Origin: Rhinopomastus cyanomelas
Taxonomy: Eukaryota; Chordata; Aves; Bucerotiformes; Rhinopomastidae
Assembly (NCBI GenBank): GCA_013400115.1
Contig: VXBP01001113.1
Location: forward strand, 1,022,404 to 1,086,403
Direction: 5' to 3'
Length of the DNA stretch: 64,000 nucleotides
Position numbers and translations under genes: made by a program. Positions 29,901-44,900 of the stretch are shown piece by piece. The first letter of the stretch is position 1. Each line of letters starts with the position of its first letter. A model generated the notes under the pieces. It made no database searches and was not told the origin of the DNA. It saw only the letters and a list, made by a program, of their open reading frames with translations.

Positions 29901-32900
29901 ACTGAACTTGTGTTACACTAACATGGTGCCAGTTTATCCAAGTTTATAAACTGAATGCCAACAAACAGACTTAAAGTCTGCATAACATGCAGCTGAGCTG
30001 ATGGGAAAGGAGCCACGAAGCGCACTAACCCTTCCAGAGGCAGAATAGAGCAGAGATGGAGTTGACATTTTCTATATTTGTGAACAATCTGCTCTTTTTT
30101 CACATGAGAAATACTTGGCAGCAAGGAAGTGCACAGCTCACACTCTGACACCTGTTTGTCATTTTTGGTTTGGAGAGTTTTGTGTTTGTTTGTTTTAAAG
30201 GAAAGGACAAAGAGGAAAATTCACTATTCAACAAGATGTAACGTGCACAGGTTTCATATTCCATCAGCCTTCACCAATCAAAGACCTCAATTCCCAAAGC
30301 ATCTTTTAAAAGATAAAGGTATGCTGCAGGCCACACAGCTAAAAACATTCCAGGGAATGTTTTTCAAGGAAGGATTTCATGGAGCGGGCCATGCTATTTT
30401 GGAATGGATGAAACATTTTACATATCAAATGTACCTTCAGATATCAGCAGACTCTTGAAAACATTTTTCAGGACAGATAGCAAATAGTTTTTTGAAGTAT
30501 CATATTGGGTTTGATACTTCAAAGCCCACAAAACTAAACTCTCAATGTCATGATTCAAAAGAGTTATTAAAAAAATATATGACAGATACTAAATATCTGC
30601 CGTCAGGTCTGAAAGTTTCAAGTTCATGTTAAGCTGTCCTCAAACGCCATTATGGTTAGTCCAACAGGAAAGCAACATCCACCAAACTTCTTGACTGCAA
30701 GTGGCCAGAACACTTCACATGTTTTCATCAACACATGCCCTTCAATACTGAATGTGCAGACTCTGAGGTAGGGAATCAGCCAAAAAAAACCCCAGTAAAT
30801 TTACTATTTAAATTTTATATTCCTGTGACTAAATGGGAGTCATTAGTCATTAATCATCTTTTCACATTTACTCCAGTCCAATCTTGAAATACACACCAGA
30901 AAACTGTAGTAGCTCACGCGAAAATTCCATTTCTGGGTTCTCCTAAACAAGGCTGTCCTCATTGAGTCTACTTTATGAGGACAGGTTTCAGAAAAAGATA
31001 GCCAGTTTGCAGTTTCTTTTTGAGTGGTGAAACTCTTAACTCTAGTAACGTAGCTGACAGTGTTGCAAGCACGAAATTAATTTTCTTCTACACAAGAAGT
31101 TTCATTTCTGATCTTTATAAATCAAAATTATCAAAATACTGTTACGCATTAATCACCTTCTAGGTAGTCTGGTTTTAGCATGCAAGCAGGGTTTCTTCTA
31201 AATGCAGAAAGCAGGAGGCTGAAAGTAGAGCTCCGTACACACAAACATCCCTCTGCTGCTGCCAAGAATATAACCTGTAACTTTCACCTTGTTTTACAAA
31301 ACTAATAAAAGCAAACTCAGCTTACAGCTTCAAAAGGGGTACATGACTGAGTATTTTTAGCACTTTGGCAAAGACAAAGACAGTCCCAGTACCAGAGATT
31401 CTTGGAGCGCTAACAGGCTGCAAAACCCTCATCCGAAAGATGCTATTCAGACCTGCGGACACTGTATAAATATAGGCGTATGTGAGAACTATTTCTGTGC
31501 ACGACAGCAAATTTTTCCTCCCCATGAAGTGCTCTATAGACGAACCCATTCTGCCTGCTGCTGTGTCCACAGTCCATTCTGTGCACAAGGTCAGGCCCAT
31601 CCAGTGGAGCTGCATCAGTCTCCTGGAATGCTGAAGTCCACATATTTGCCATTCAACATGAAAACTGCTTTTCAAGTTCAATCAGCTATAAATGTTGCTT
31701 TGTTTTAATTTTCCACTGAACTTCCTGGAACCTATTATCAGACTGTCAGGGATGTATATTTAGCAGTGGCAACACGGCCTCTCTGCCGCTGCCCCACTGC
31801 TCATGTCACCTCCAATAAACAGAAAAACAATCCCATAGCAAATGCCATTTTTTGCAAGCTATTTACAGCCAGCATAAGGTAGTGGATGAAACTGGAAGTG
31901 CACAGGAACGCATACATCCACTTAAAAAAAAATAAATCAAGTGATCCCTCAGGAGAGGGACAAAAGAGAACATTAACTTCGCATTTACACATTAAGTCTC
32001 ATCTACTGACGCAAGCTGATACCTACAAGGCCGTTAGTAATAAGTGAATCATGTTTGCAGACAAAGGCGTACTCAGGGAAAATACTTGCCTCACACCCCC
32101 GTAACTGTCTAGATTTCAGAGCCCTTCTAAATGGTCACACATGAAATAACTGCATTTTAACAAATGATTATTCTTATGCGGCATTGCTTAAGCTACAGCA
32201 CTTAAAAATAATAATAATTATCAAGTCTAGTTCACCTTCTGCTGAAACAGGACCTCATAAAGAAGGGTCCCTCTTCTGCTTTTGCAAAATAAAAGTTAGC
32301 AATATAAACTTCTCTCAAAAGAAACAGAAGCCAATACCAACTGGAAAAGGAACATAAATACAAACCAAACAGGTAAGGGACTGTAGGATATCCTTTTATC
32401 AAAGATTACAAGTTACATGGCACTTCACATGGAAAATTAAGTCCACTTCAAGAAACCAGAAAGTCACCAAGTCAAAGTATTGAAAACCCATCGTACAGCT
32501 AACATTTGCATGCAACTAATGCTAGAGTGTGAACAATTATTCTGCTGCAGAAAGGAACAGTAAGCAAAGCTTGTAGGGCAAGAACACCGAATTCCTCCTC
32601 CTAAGATTCACTTGTAACAGGTATTGGAGTGGCACAATTACCAGGCAGTTGATAAAGTAACCATCTACAACAGCTTAGAGCAAAACTCATATGACATTTT
32701 AAGGAATCAAACCATTCAGCAGAATTCTGCTGAACCGTGACGGGCAGAAATGAATCAATAAGAAACCTTTTTATTAAAGCTAACAGTTATTTTATACTTA
32801 CTGCTTACTCTGGAATAAGTTTTGCCTCTGTTTGCTGTCAAAGCTGGTTATAAACACAATGTAGGAAGCAATACGTGCAAACTTCATCAACCAGGGTCAC

Positions 32901-35900
32901 TTGAATGACTACAATATAAACAGGGAAAAACACCCCAAAACTACACTTGTGAATTGTATAAGGGTGAATTAGGGAGTAAAAGTGTATGTATGAGTTGAAA
33001 AGAAAATTGTTGCCATCTAGAGATTGTGATAAACAGCCCCCAGAAGGCCCACTCTTGCAACACCTATAAGAAGTTAACTTTGCTATACTCACTTTACATA
33101 GTTCAAAGGAGTAGATAATTACTTACTTTTGCCAGGGAAGAAGGATGAATGTTAGGAATAAAGCCCTCTGAAACTCCAGCTGAGGACTTCCAAGGCTGGT
33201 CTAACAGGTAAAGACTGACTCAGTGCTGATAATTTCTGGTACCTAACAGCAGGTACCTAACACCAGAGTGACCTACTCTACACCAGTGGCCACTCACTTC
33301 TCAACAGAGAGTGAGCAAGGCAGACTGTTTCCCACTTCTGCAAGAATTACTGTAACAAAAATGTGAATGCAAGTACCCCAGAAGACAGAAGAATTATATG
33401 AAACAGTCATTAAACATTAAACTGTAGAAAAAGGAAACTCCACCACCATCACCACAACCACTAGTCAGCCTATTTTTAAGCAAGTACCTGACAGCTTTCA
33501 GAACACAGGTACTATAATGTATGCTCCTCAGGGCTTGAATTTTCAGCTTTACACAGCACCTAGTATAACCAGGCCTGATTTCTAAAACTGGGTTCTTTGA
33601 ACGGTGTAACTAAGTACTAAGAACATCCATCAAAAACATAGTCAACATGGTACAGAAAGACCCTTGTAAACATTCAGACCCAGTGCAACCAGATTAGTAA
33701 ATGGAAATTCTACATGAACTCTGAGTAGAATCCCTTTCCACCTTTCAGATAATTTATAGCTTAATGTCAGCTAAACATAGTAACTAATCCCATTTGTCCA
33801 CTGAAAGTAAATTCTTGGCTGCTCTTCCAACGTCATTGCAGACATTGCTGTCAATCCCCAAACTGTGGCCTGTCCAATCAAAGTGTCAGCACTTACCTGC
33901 TGCTCAACACTTCAGACACATGGGCTGTCATATCAGTCAGTGACTGATCAGGCGCAGAAATCAGATAGAGCTTTCTCTTAACAGCCCGATATGATTCGAG
34001 TCCAAGCTACGCATCAGTCTGCAAAGCCCATGCTAGCAGAAGGCAGCTTTACTATTTACGACAAATCTGCTGTCATCTTTGCAAACAGACAGCAAAGTCA
34101 GATAGAACTGTAATAGCTACAAAAACCCACCACATTCTCCTTTGCATGCAAGTCATTAAGGTCTAAGATGCTAAACTACCAGATCAAGGATCAAAAGTCC
34201 TCTACAGACTCACAGAGGAAGTAAAAAGAAGCCAAGGAGAAAGAAGGATCACCTTGAGCCCAAATTTCCACTATGAATTCTAAATGCAGGTACTAAGAAA
34301 GGATTAATTCTTTGAGAAAGACTGGTCTCTCTTGAATGCTCTAATTTTTCCACCAAGTGCTATATGTCAACTGGATAATCACAGCTGAAACAAAACCTTA
34401 CCCTTCACTTTATAGAGGCTACAGGGTAGCCTCTATTAATTTTAATTTATACATGTGTTTTCGGAGGTTCAGAGCGTAGTCTTGACATTTAAATCTTGCA
34501 TGCGCATCTCTTTTGTTTGTTTGTTTTTAGTCACCTCTTTCCTGCCTGAACTTGGCTGCATAAGAATAAATGAATGAAAACTAATTTAGAACTTATATTG
34601 AGAAGTTTAGATGCTTCCAGCCTCTTGTGCTGTGTGCTGATTTTGCCTTTGCCAGGTAGGGCTCCATACATGTCATCTAACAGTAAGAACACCCAGCCAT
34701 CTTGTCGAGACACCACTCTCACAGCGAGTCTGCAGCCCCCCAAGGCAGTACCAAGCAAATTCAGGCGAGGAAGCATTACATTGTTCTGTTTCCAGCTCAC
34801 ACCAATCACTTCAAAACAAGCAACGTGGTCCCAATAAAACAGGTCTGGCCATTCCAGTACTAAGTTTATCAGTAATAATGTCAAAGCTCCACAAAACTCT
34901 TCTTCCCACCACAAGTGCAAAAAGCCTATGCCAGGATGACCTTAGATTTTTTTTAGCTCATGAGTCAAGTTTGCCCAGTGCTGTCATATTCTAATACAGA
35001 GCACAAGCTGGACAACAGGAAATCACTCCAGAAGCCACAGCTGTTGCAGAGTCCAATCTTCATTTTCCAACCATGATAACGACTTCATTTCCTTTTTTGA
35101 TCAACGTGCCCAAATGACTAAAAAGGATGGTGCCCCAAACCTGCTAATGATAATGAAATTTCCACCACTCACATCTCCAAAGGCAAGAAAGTCGATGAAA
35201 GAACTGTTACTTCTCTATCTGTCTGCTTAGGAGATCAAGTCCTCAGAGACTCATTTCCCCAGCATCGTACATTCACAGAGCTGTTTCAACGAATCATGCT
35301 CAACAGACCAAAATGCTCCAAAAGTTTGAGTACAGTCCAGCACAGTATAACATCAAACAATAACTGTTCTTTGCAGTAGAAACATTTTAGGACAGAAGTG
35401 ACTGGCTGCAAATCCACACTGGTGTGAGTACTTGACACCACTGGGAGTAGTAAAATTATTAAAGGCTTTCCAGTCAATATTACCCCAAAAGTTACTAAAT
35501 TACTCCACCTACAACTTTCTTACGGTTTCTTTCTCTACAAGAAGCAAATAACCACCTCAGGGAATGAGAAGGGTGAAGAAGCATGTCTAAATTTTGGGTT
35601 AATTTCCCATTCTTAGTTCTTTATTTGGCATAAAGTGAAAAGCAAGTAAAGAAACGCCTCCATTTCAATTTGCCACACCCAAGAAGCTTGTTCTGCAGTT
35701 TGATGCCAAACTGGACTCACAAGAAACAGATAAAATTCCTTGGAGTGTGTGCAGCAGAGTTCCTAATACACACTTGAAGGTTAACTCTGTGCTTTAATTC
35801 CCCATCTACAAAATGGCAGCTCTCACCTGCTCTGCACCACTTCTAACTGAAAAATTTATGCATGCTTAAAAAAACCTGGCCTAGCCATACCTGGAGCTCT

Positions 35901-38900
35901 GAGTACTAGCAAAGTACAAATAACAATATTAAAATACAATAAAGCAGTAGCTCACACTTCAATTTAATCAATAGAGTTAAAGTAGTCATCAGATTCCTGC
36001 AAAATATTTGAAATCTCAGTATCACTCTGCATCCACTATGAAATCAGTAACTGTGGCTTTGCAGACTCCCAATGTACTACAATCAACAGTTCAAGAATGA
36101 GTGGACTCCACTACACTGGACACTCCATAAATTGGGCAGCACATCAGAACTTTTTCCCATGAGATTAAGTCCTTTACTCCTGTGCAGTACCTCCCCGCCA
36201 AGAGCACATACAGGGAAAGAATTGTTTATGTGAGGAAATAAACTGCCTCATATTTTATGTCATTATTTTATAAAGCTAGAAAAGTATTTTTTACAAAATC
36301 TCCTGTATAGTCCATGAGTATTACTTTTACCCAATTACATCCACCAATTACAGATAATAAGGACTGTCAAATCATTCCCAAATTGCTCCCAACCTAGGAA
36401 TACTTGCAGTTGAACACAGTATGAGCCATAACTAGTCCAAAACATCAAGGCAATAACGCTTTATGACTCAGAAGCAGATCTATTTGGAAGTATGGGGGGA
36501 AAGTAGAATTTCTCATTTCTAATTAAATTCATTTACATATTCAAGAAAAGGAGGTATTCACACATCTTTGCAAACAAAGTGGACATCAGAGGAAAGCATT
36601 ACAATCTGATGACCCACCAACACCTATTACATCATCAATGCTCTAAGGGAGGGGAAGGGATATAACCTAATGAATAAGAATGAGGCATTCATTAAGGTTT
36701 TGTTTACACATTATTATTCAATACTAACTTTCAAAATGGACTATGATAAATAGGAGAAAAGTAAAGTAATGTATACATGGTATTATGCAGAAAAGCTGTA
36801 GTGCTTTAAATTTACCTTCTCCCTTAAACAAGTTAACATCTAAAGTATAAATAAAATTCTACCATGGAGTAAAGTGACTGCTCCAGAAGAGGCTTGGGAT
36901 GGGGGGGTATTACTTGCACACAATACAACAATAGTGCAAAGATAACAGAAAAACTAACTATTTTCATGCATAAATAAACACATTATTGTAGTATCCTCTG
37001 CATGACTTGATTTGAGCATCTAATTAATAATCTTTAAAAACTCAAGGAAAAGTTAAAAAACAAACACCTGTAGCATTCTAATTTCGAGGCAAAAGTACAT
37101 ACCCAGATTTAGGTATTGTACTTTATCTCTCACTTTACCCGACACTTGCTTAGTCTGCCTATCAATACATGTTCCATGCTAGAAAAAATAGTTATCCACA
37201 CAATAACATTAGACAGAAAACCTTATTCTGTTGCCTGCAAGTTGCACATGGGCAAACCACTGACTCTGTCTGGCGAAAGAAACCCGACACATCAATAAAA
37301 ATACTAAGACACCCTTAATCAGTACTAGAACTGCTGGCCTCAGCCTCTCCTCTCTCCTCCAACTCATAATGCCTATTATCTAATTCAAAAAGGAAAACTT
37401 TGACCCTAATGGTTTCTGACTCCTGATGTGAATAAAGAAAAACAAAGCAACCTGGTGATGTATTATTTAACGCATGACTGTTTTAATAGGACTGTCTCAT
37501 TTTTGGAAGCACAGGGCCCATATCCAATGCCTCTTACAGCAACCCATCAGCTATTTGCCACATTCCAGCCACCACATCACATGACTGCATTACTGGCAGT
37601 TCCTGAAGGGTAGCTGATCATAGAATAAAAAGGTTATTAATTTCCTGGATTAAAAAAATTTAATTAAAGGTAGAGCTAAGAGCAGAACAATTTGCTATAT
37701 TGCAATATTCAGAAACTTTTACTGTTCACAAACTCTCAAAACTACACATGGGTTACAACCAGTTACACAATATGAGTGGGTTGATTTTTTCCAGCCTTGT
37801 ATCTGCACGCATTACATGCTGGTGTCTCTAGCCTAATTTTCTTAACTGTGAAGCCTAAGACACAGACTCCCAAGGTGATTTTTCCAGTTCCCATTTGTCT
37901 GCATGTCAGTACACTTAAATATCTTCTTGGTGAGTATATCCAAAGTTCCTTAAACCAAACTGAAATTTCTGCATAGAGAAGCAATGTCTACCTTCAGCGT
38001 TGTAACAATCCATATCTCAGACTGCAGAAGTTTTGGGCATTTGTGCCTAGGCTAGCTAGACTCTCTATTCCCAGCTTTGAAAATGTCTCTTCCATTAAAA
38101 TCCAAGTCAGTTCAATACTCCTACACATTGATTTATAAATAATTTTAGGGTAAAGACACTTAGGGGCAAATTCTCCAAAATCCATTCTATACTTCACACA
38201 CTCACAAAGACAGACCAAATTATTTGTTACAGAGAAACCAACTAAATTCTAGCCCTCTGTTTCAAACTCAAAAATTAAACCAAAGCTTATATTCCTCCAG
38301 ACTGGTTGACATCTTAGTTATTTGGGGTTCAAAGGGAAGGCAGTACTAGTACATCTGACAAACTTCTACTTGCACTGGCATGGTAGTAAAATAAGTATTG
38401 TTCTGACACAAACTGGTCTCATATTTCTGTGCTATGTCTAAACTAGATTTTCCTATAAAAAGTCCTGTCACACCCCCAACTGCACAAGCTTCAAAAACAT
38501 AATTGACAAATTTAAACAAGAATCTGCCCGTTCTGTAAAAAAGGTTAATTTCTAGGTAGTTGGTTGAGTGCTTCTCCTTACCATCAAATCTAACTCAACC
38601 ATGTCAAGGGAAAAAAAAAACAAACCATCAACAAGTAATTTGCCTGATAGATTCCATGCTTGCAGTTCCAAATACTGACTGCTCAAACAGATACAACCAA
38701 GCATTCTAAAACCAAGCCATTAAGGAAAAAATTGTGTGAGAAGACTCAACATGAACAAAGAATAGCCAAGTCAGACTTGGTTGCTCTAGAAATTATTAAC
38801 CTCCACAAATGTTAGAATTTTTGTTTGCTCTAACAGCAGATTAAATACGTATGTCACCCAGAACCAGGGGATGAGCAAGACAGCAAACAGCCACATCTTT

Positions 38901-41900
38901 CTAATGCAGCAAAACAGCCAGCTAAGGTTGAAACATGCTACAGAAGAACAGAGACTCTGTTTCACCACTGCTTCAGCAGCCACATTAAGAATAACTACCA
39001 ATTTGATATGTACTACTACTGAAAAACCATACAGCAGACCAACCACCAAGCAACTGCCATTCAGCCTTCTTGCAGATTCTACTGGTCAAAGTTAATACAG
39101 TCATACAGCGGCTGCAGTTCAGTAGTGGCTGCTTTTGTATCTTACACAGTGCTTCTGTCAGCACGTCCGAGACCCCAAACATGATTAATTACATTTGTCT
39201 GAGACCCTCCATCCACCTCGTATATTGTTGAAAGCTGTTGAAGCAGGACAACAGTTGCACCTTAACAGCAGGCATAAGCCAAATTTGTCATTCCCTGTTT
39301 CAAGTGCCATCAGCTGGCTTGATTTACAGCTTCTAGCCAGCCACTCCAAGTTCACTTTAAGGACTCCTGCTAATCGCTACAATTTGCCCTCAGTTATGTG
39401 GAAACTTGTAGTCTTCTGCTCCTCCCAGTCTGGGTTACACAGGTAACAATCTTTCATACCCAAAGACTACCTCTCTGCTCTAAACCACAAGTCACCTCAA
39501 AACCCACACAGGCACCAGAATTAGACATTTGTTTCTGGTATCATGAGCAACAGCATTAATTATGCTATGACTCCAGTCATTTGATTTATGCACAGAAATA
39601 TTTTCACACATTAGAAAGCCTAAACAGAACAGAACAAACCAGATTTAAATAGAATCAACAAATAAAAAACAGAAGCCACCAAACCCTAACATTTAGAAAT
39701 GTGACCTTCAGTGGTGCTTGGATGGCTTAAAAGAAAATTTACCACTATCCTTTCTACACCTGGTCATTTACCAGCCCATGAATCTTGGAACATCATCCTT
39801 TAAGTAGCAATTTACACAGTGCCTGCACGCTACATTCTTCTTTACTGACATGTATTACTACCAATAGAAAGTGTGATTGAAATTTCAAAAAGGAAGACAA
39901 AATGACAAGATGTCCTTCAGACACCTTCAACAGACGTAAGTAATCTCCAAATAGGTAAGAGAATTGACCAGGATGAAGGTGGAGATGAGTCAGAAAGCTG
40001 TCATCAGCTTTCATCACTAGTGAAACACCAAGGAAACCTTCTCATTGCTCTTTCAAGGAACAATGTGGTGGGGATGGAGGGGCGATCATACCAAACACTG
40101 ACTTTCCTAAGACAACAGGAAAAAGTTACTCAAAAGAGATAAATTAGGTATGTATCTCATAGAAGGTAGGATGCCATTTATTTCAAACAAATTAAGAGAA
40201 TAATCCCTTATACTTTCAGATTGCTTATTATCCATACAGAATCTCTTTCTCATGGCTTATTTAAAGTCACATCTGGCCTATATTTCGAGCACAATCAAGA
40301 CTGCAGACCAGATTATCTACACAAAATGCAATTACTTCTGTTTTAATTTTACTAATGCCTTTTTAGTCAGCCAGTACCTGAATGCCTACCAAATGCCCTT
40401 CCCCACCAGTTTTCTGAGACTCCACAAAGTTGGGAGGCACATATTTAAACTGATAATTGGAAACAAAAAAGCAACCAGTAAGACAGCAAAATCTCTTTAT
40501 GCAATCATCAAAACCAGCAAGATTTAGGCACTCTCCTCTCATTCTGACTAATTAACCACAATACTGTGTGTAAAACGCCATTTGGGTTAAAGCCTTCTGA
40601 AGACCTGGCACATCTGTATCTCTCCAGTGCATTGCTGACAATTGCCTGATGCAAATGGTGGAGGAGCCCACTAGGAGCTGGATCTTGTACTCACCAACAA
40701 GGAGGGTCTGGTTGAAGCAGTGAAGGTTGAGGGCAGCCTTGGGTGCAGTGACCATGAGATGGTAGAGTTCAGGGTCTCGTGTAGTAGGAACAGATTACCT
40801 AGCAGAATCACAACCCAGGGCTTCAGCTTTGGCCTTTTCAAGCAATTGCCAGGGGAAACCCATGGGACACGGTAAGTGGCAGGTGAAGGGCTCAGGGTAG
40901 CTGGTTAACATTCAAAGACCACTTCTTTGAAGCACAACACAAGAGCATCCCAACAGGAAAGAAGTCAAGGAGGGGAGCCAGAAGACCCGTGTGGTTAAAC
41001 AGGGAGCTGCTGGGCAAACTGAAGAAGAAGAAGAAAGCCTATAGGTCATGGAAGGAGGGGATGGCCACTTGGGGTGATTATAAAGCTCTGGTAAGAGAAT
41101 GTAGGGATGCAACTGGGAAAGCCAAGGCCTCCTCGGAATTACACCTTGCGAGAGAGGTCAAGGACAACAAAAAGGGTTTCTTCAAATACATTGCAGGTAA
41201 AACTAAAACTAAAGGCAACGTGGGCTCCCTGCTGAATGAGGTGGGTGCCCTGAACACAGACGATACAGAGAAAGCAGAGATACTCAACACCTTCTTTGCC
41301 TCTGTCTATACTTCTGGGGGCTGTACTGATTATCAAACCCCAGACTGCTGAGGCTCCAAAGGAGATTGAGGCAAGAGAAGAGTTTGCCTTGATTAATGGG
41401 GACCAGGTTAGGGATAAGTTGAGTAAACTGGATGTGCACAAATCCGTGGGCCCAGATGGGATGCACTCACAGGTACTAAGGGAGATGGCAGAAGTCATTG
41501 CTAGGCCACTCTCCATCATCTCTGCTAAGTCATGGGGAGCAGGAGAGATGCCTAGGGACTGGAGGATAGCAAATGTTACCCCAATCTTCAAAAAAGGTAA
41601 GAAGGAGGACTCAGGTAATTATAGACCAGTCAGCCTCACCTCCATCCCACGAAAGGTGATGGAACAATTTGTTCTAGAGGCTGTCTCCAAGCACATCAAG
41701 GACAGGAGAGTCATTAGGGGCAGTCCACATGGCTTCACCAAGGGAAAGTCGTACTAGACCAGCCTGATAGCCTTTTACGAGGGCATAACCAGGTGGACAG
41801 ATGAAGGCAGAGCAGTGGATGTGGTCTATCTTGACTTCAGTAAAGCATTTGACACAGTCTCACACAGCATCCTCACAGCCAGACTGAGGCAGTGTGGTCT

Positions 41901-44900
41901 AGATGATCAGGTAGTGAGGTGGATGGTGAACTGGCTGCAGGACAGAAGACAGAGAGTAGTGGTCAATGGGACAGGCTGCGCATGGGGTGTTGTGGAGTCT
42001 CCTTCTCTGGAGATGTTTAAAACCCACATGGATATGTTCCTGTGTGACTTGGTCTAGGTGATCCTGCTGTGTCGGGGGATTGGACTAGATGATCTTTGGA
42101 GGTCCTTTCCAATCCCTAATGTGTGATTCTTCAAAAGATTCCATTACAGTCAATTTAGCTATTTTAGAAATACTATTTGAACATGCTACCTTCAAACAAC
42201 AGATCCTTTTCCAAAGTGGTGTTAGTGGTCTTGTTATTTTGACAAGTTTGAAGTTTTCTTCAGCCCCTACACTCAACCCTTCTCATCCTGGACAATATGA
42301 AGCTCAACACTGGCTTTAATCACTACAAGAATGAGACGCATAAACAATGCAGTATAAGCATGATGACAAGCAGCCTTCCTTTTGCTGATGTCCCGCTCAA
42401 GTCATCGTTGCCCACCACACTTTCTGATTTAGCAGCCAGAAGCCATTTTGCACAGTAGAGGCAATGAGTTAACACACACTCTAAGTGGTTGCCAAAACTG
42501 TTCTTCATTAGCCAGCCTCTAAATAGTCGGCACTTGGCTAGCAGTCAGCATACTAAAATACTTTCAACTGTCACGTTTCTGCTTCAGAACATCAGGCCCA
42601 AAAATTAAATATCGTTCTGGCAGTGAGGCCAGGCAGAATTAAACCCCTCTTCTAAAGAATAGCAAGCAGGCACAGTCTCAGAAGTCAGTCACCTAGGGCT
42701 TCAAAACATTTTCACCATGAGGCCGAGAACTTTTACAAGAAGGACCCAGCTAACTCTGTACCTGCTTTGCCCATTTACATCTAAGACAGTGTAGAAACCC
42801 TTGACTAGCTGTAAAACAGAGAAAGTAGATACTGCCTTTGCAGTATCTAAAGAAAGAAAAGACAACATTAAAGCTGACACTGGTCAGTGCTAAAATATTG
42901 AACACTTTTCTTTATTTTTTCCTAACAAGAGGTCACAGTCTAACTATGTCTATTATGTCAGGTGTATTAAATCCAGTAAACATGCTGTTACAAAACCAGC
43001 TCTGATATCCCTCCTCCCTGCCTCACACTTTTGCATCGCTATAAATCAATACTTTGAAGTTACCTATACTGCATTGCTCGCTGTAATATAAGAGAACTGT
43101 AAGATCTAGGTTCTGAATATACTGCGTACCTGCACTGCCTGAGGATGCATATTATCACGGCAGAATTTAGTCTGATGGAAGTTAACGAAACTGCTTTGTA
43201 CATAACCCTACACAAACATGCTGCATAAGCAGAGTCACTTCTGCATATCTCATAATCTGTATCATAAATTTATATAAACATGGTGGCAGTGGTTAGAGAA
43301 CACAGTTCTTGTTCATAACTGGCACAGATGTGCTGACAGACATGAACAGCACAGGTAAGCTTCAGGAGCAGACAGACTTCAAGAGGATTTAACACTGGGG
43401 ACTTCATTGACTGTATCAGAGCAGGAAAGGCTCAAAAAACCAGAAAGTAGTAGTGTCAGATAACTAAATACGGCATGTCCAGATGTGACACACCATATTT
43501 GAGCCCTACACGCAGGAAACGACCACAGCAAGATTCAGGACACCAGCCTGACCCAGCTGTAAGGACACCAACCACGCAGTGAAACCGGCCCACTCATGAC
43601 ATGGAGATGAAATTTCTACCACACGTTCCCCGTGTGCCAAGGGTTAACACCAGTTCTGAGGAGATGGAGCTCTGAGGAGATGGAGCTCTGAATTGAATTT
43701 AGGTTTGGTAGGCCTCTACTGAGCTTTATGCGCCTCCGAATCCTGGGGTGACTCTTGCTCACTAAACACCAATATTTGTATGAATAAAAATGAAGGGATT
43801 TAACAAATCTTGTTCCTGCACACAGTTGTCAAAAAATCTGACCTTTAGAACAGGAAAAAGAGTGGGGATTTAAAGGTTTAAGGAACAGGCAGTGGCTGCC
43901 CGATGTATAACAAACCTTTGAAAAATTATAAAGCAGTGAAAATCCCCTACAGGTCCCAACAAAATGTGTCCAATTTGCATTCCTGCAAGCCTTCCACACA
44001 CAACACCCTGCTCCTGTGTGTACACAGGCAAATAAATCCCTAGGAATAATACAAGTGGGACCTGAATCTGATCTCCAATATATTATTGCTCCAGAGGTCC
44101 ATTCCAAGCTTCACAAACAACTTTTTTTTTTTTTTTTGTTCCAGATAACTAAATCAAAGCAGTCCTGATAAGCTTTCAAAGCAGGGAATGTGAGGAATGG
44201 TTTAATGAATGTTACAACTCAACCTATTACAGACTATAGAGCATTGCAGAAGACAACAGGGGCAAGGAAAAAAAAAGCAGCACATATGACACTCCATGTC
44301 TGGAAGTCTCATAAATTCAAACCCAGAAGCACCTGCCTTTCTAAGCCCCTTTATATTAAGCTCAAAAACTCAGTGCTGACTGTGTAGAGAGACATAAAGA
44401 ATGGGAAGCTAAGAGAACTGTGTCAGACAAATGCAGAGGTTTTCCCACTGAAAAGCTACATTAGTTAAAAAAGTTAAAGAAATGACATAGAAACAGACAC
44501 GAAAAAAAGCAAGCATAAAGAGAAAAGTAACAACAAAACAAAAAGGAAATATGAGCCATGGAAGAAAAAGCTAAAAGTAGTTTTAATATTTTGCATACTC
44601 TTCTTGCAAAGAATCTTCTGTGGAGTTTATAGGGGTGGGTGTCGGGAGGATGGAGCTGGGCTCTGCTCAGTGTCATGTAGTGATAGGACGAGGGGCAATG
44701 GTTGTGAGCTGGAACACAGAAGGTTCCGCGTCAACCTGAAAAGGAACTTCTTCCCAGTGAGGGTGACGGAGCACTGGAACAGGCTGCCCAGGGGGGTTGT
44801 GGAGTCTCCTTCACTGGAGATGTTCAAGGCCCACCTGGATGTGTTCCTGTGTGACTTGGTCTAGGTGATCCTATCAGGGGGATTGGACTAGATGATCTTT

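Noticed and set aside
44100..44140. Poly-T run as a possible tail of a processed pseudogene on the minus strand
   Set aside because: No coding-like or gene-like sequence lies next to it on the side where a retrocopy body would be.
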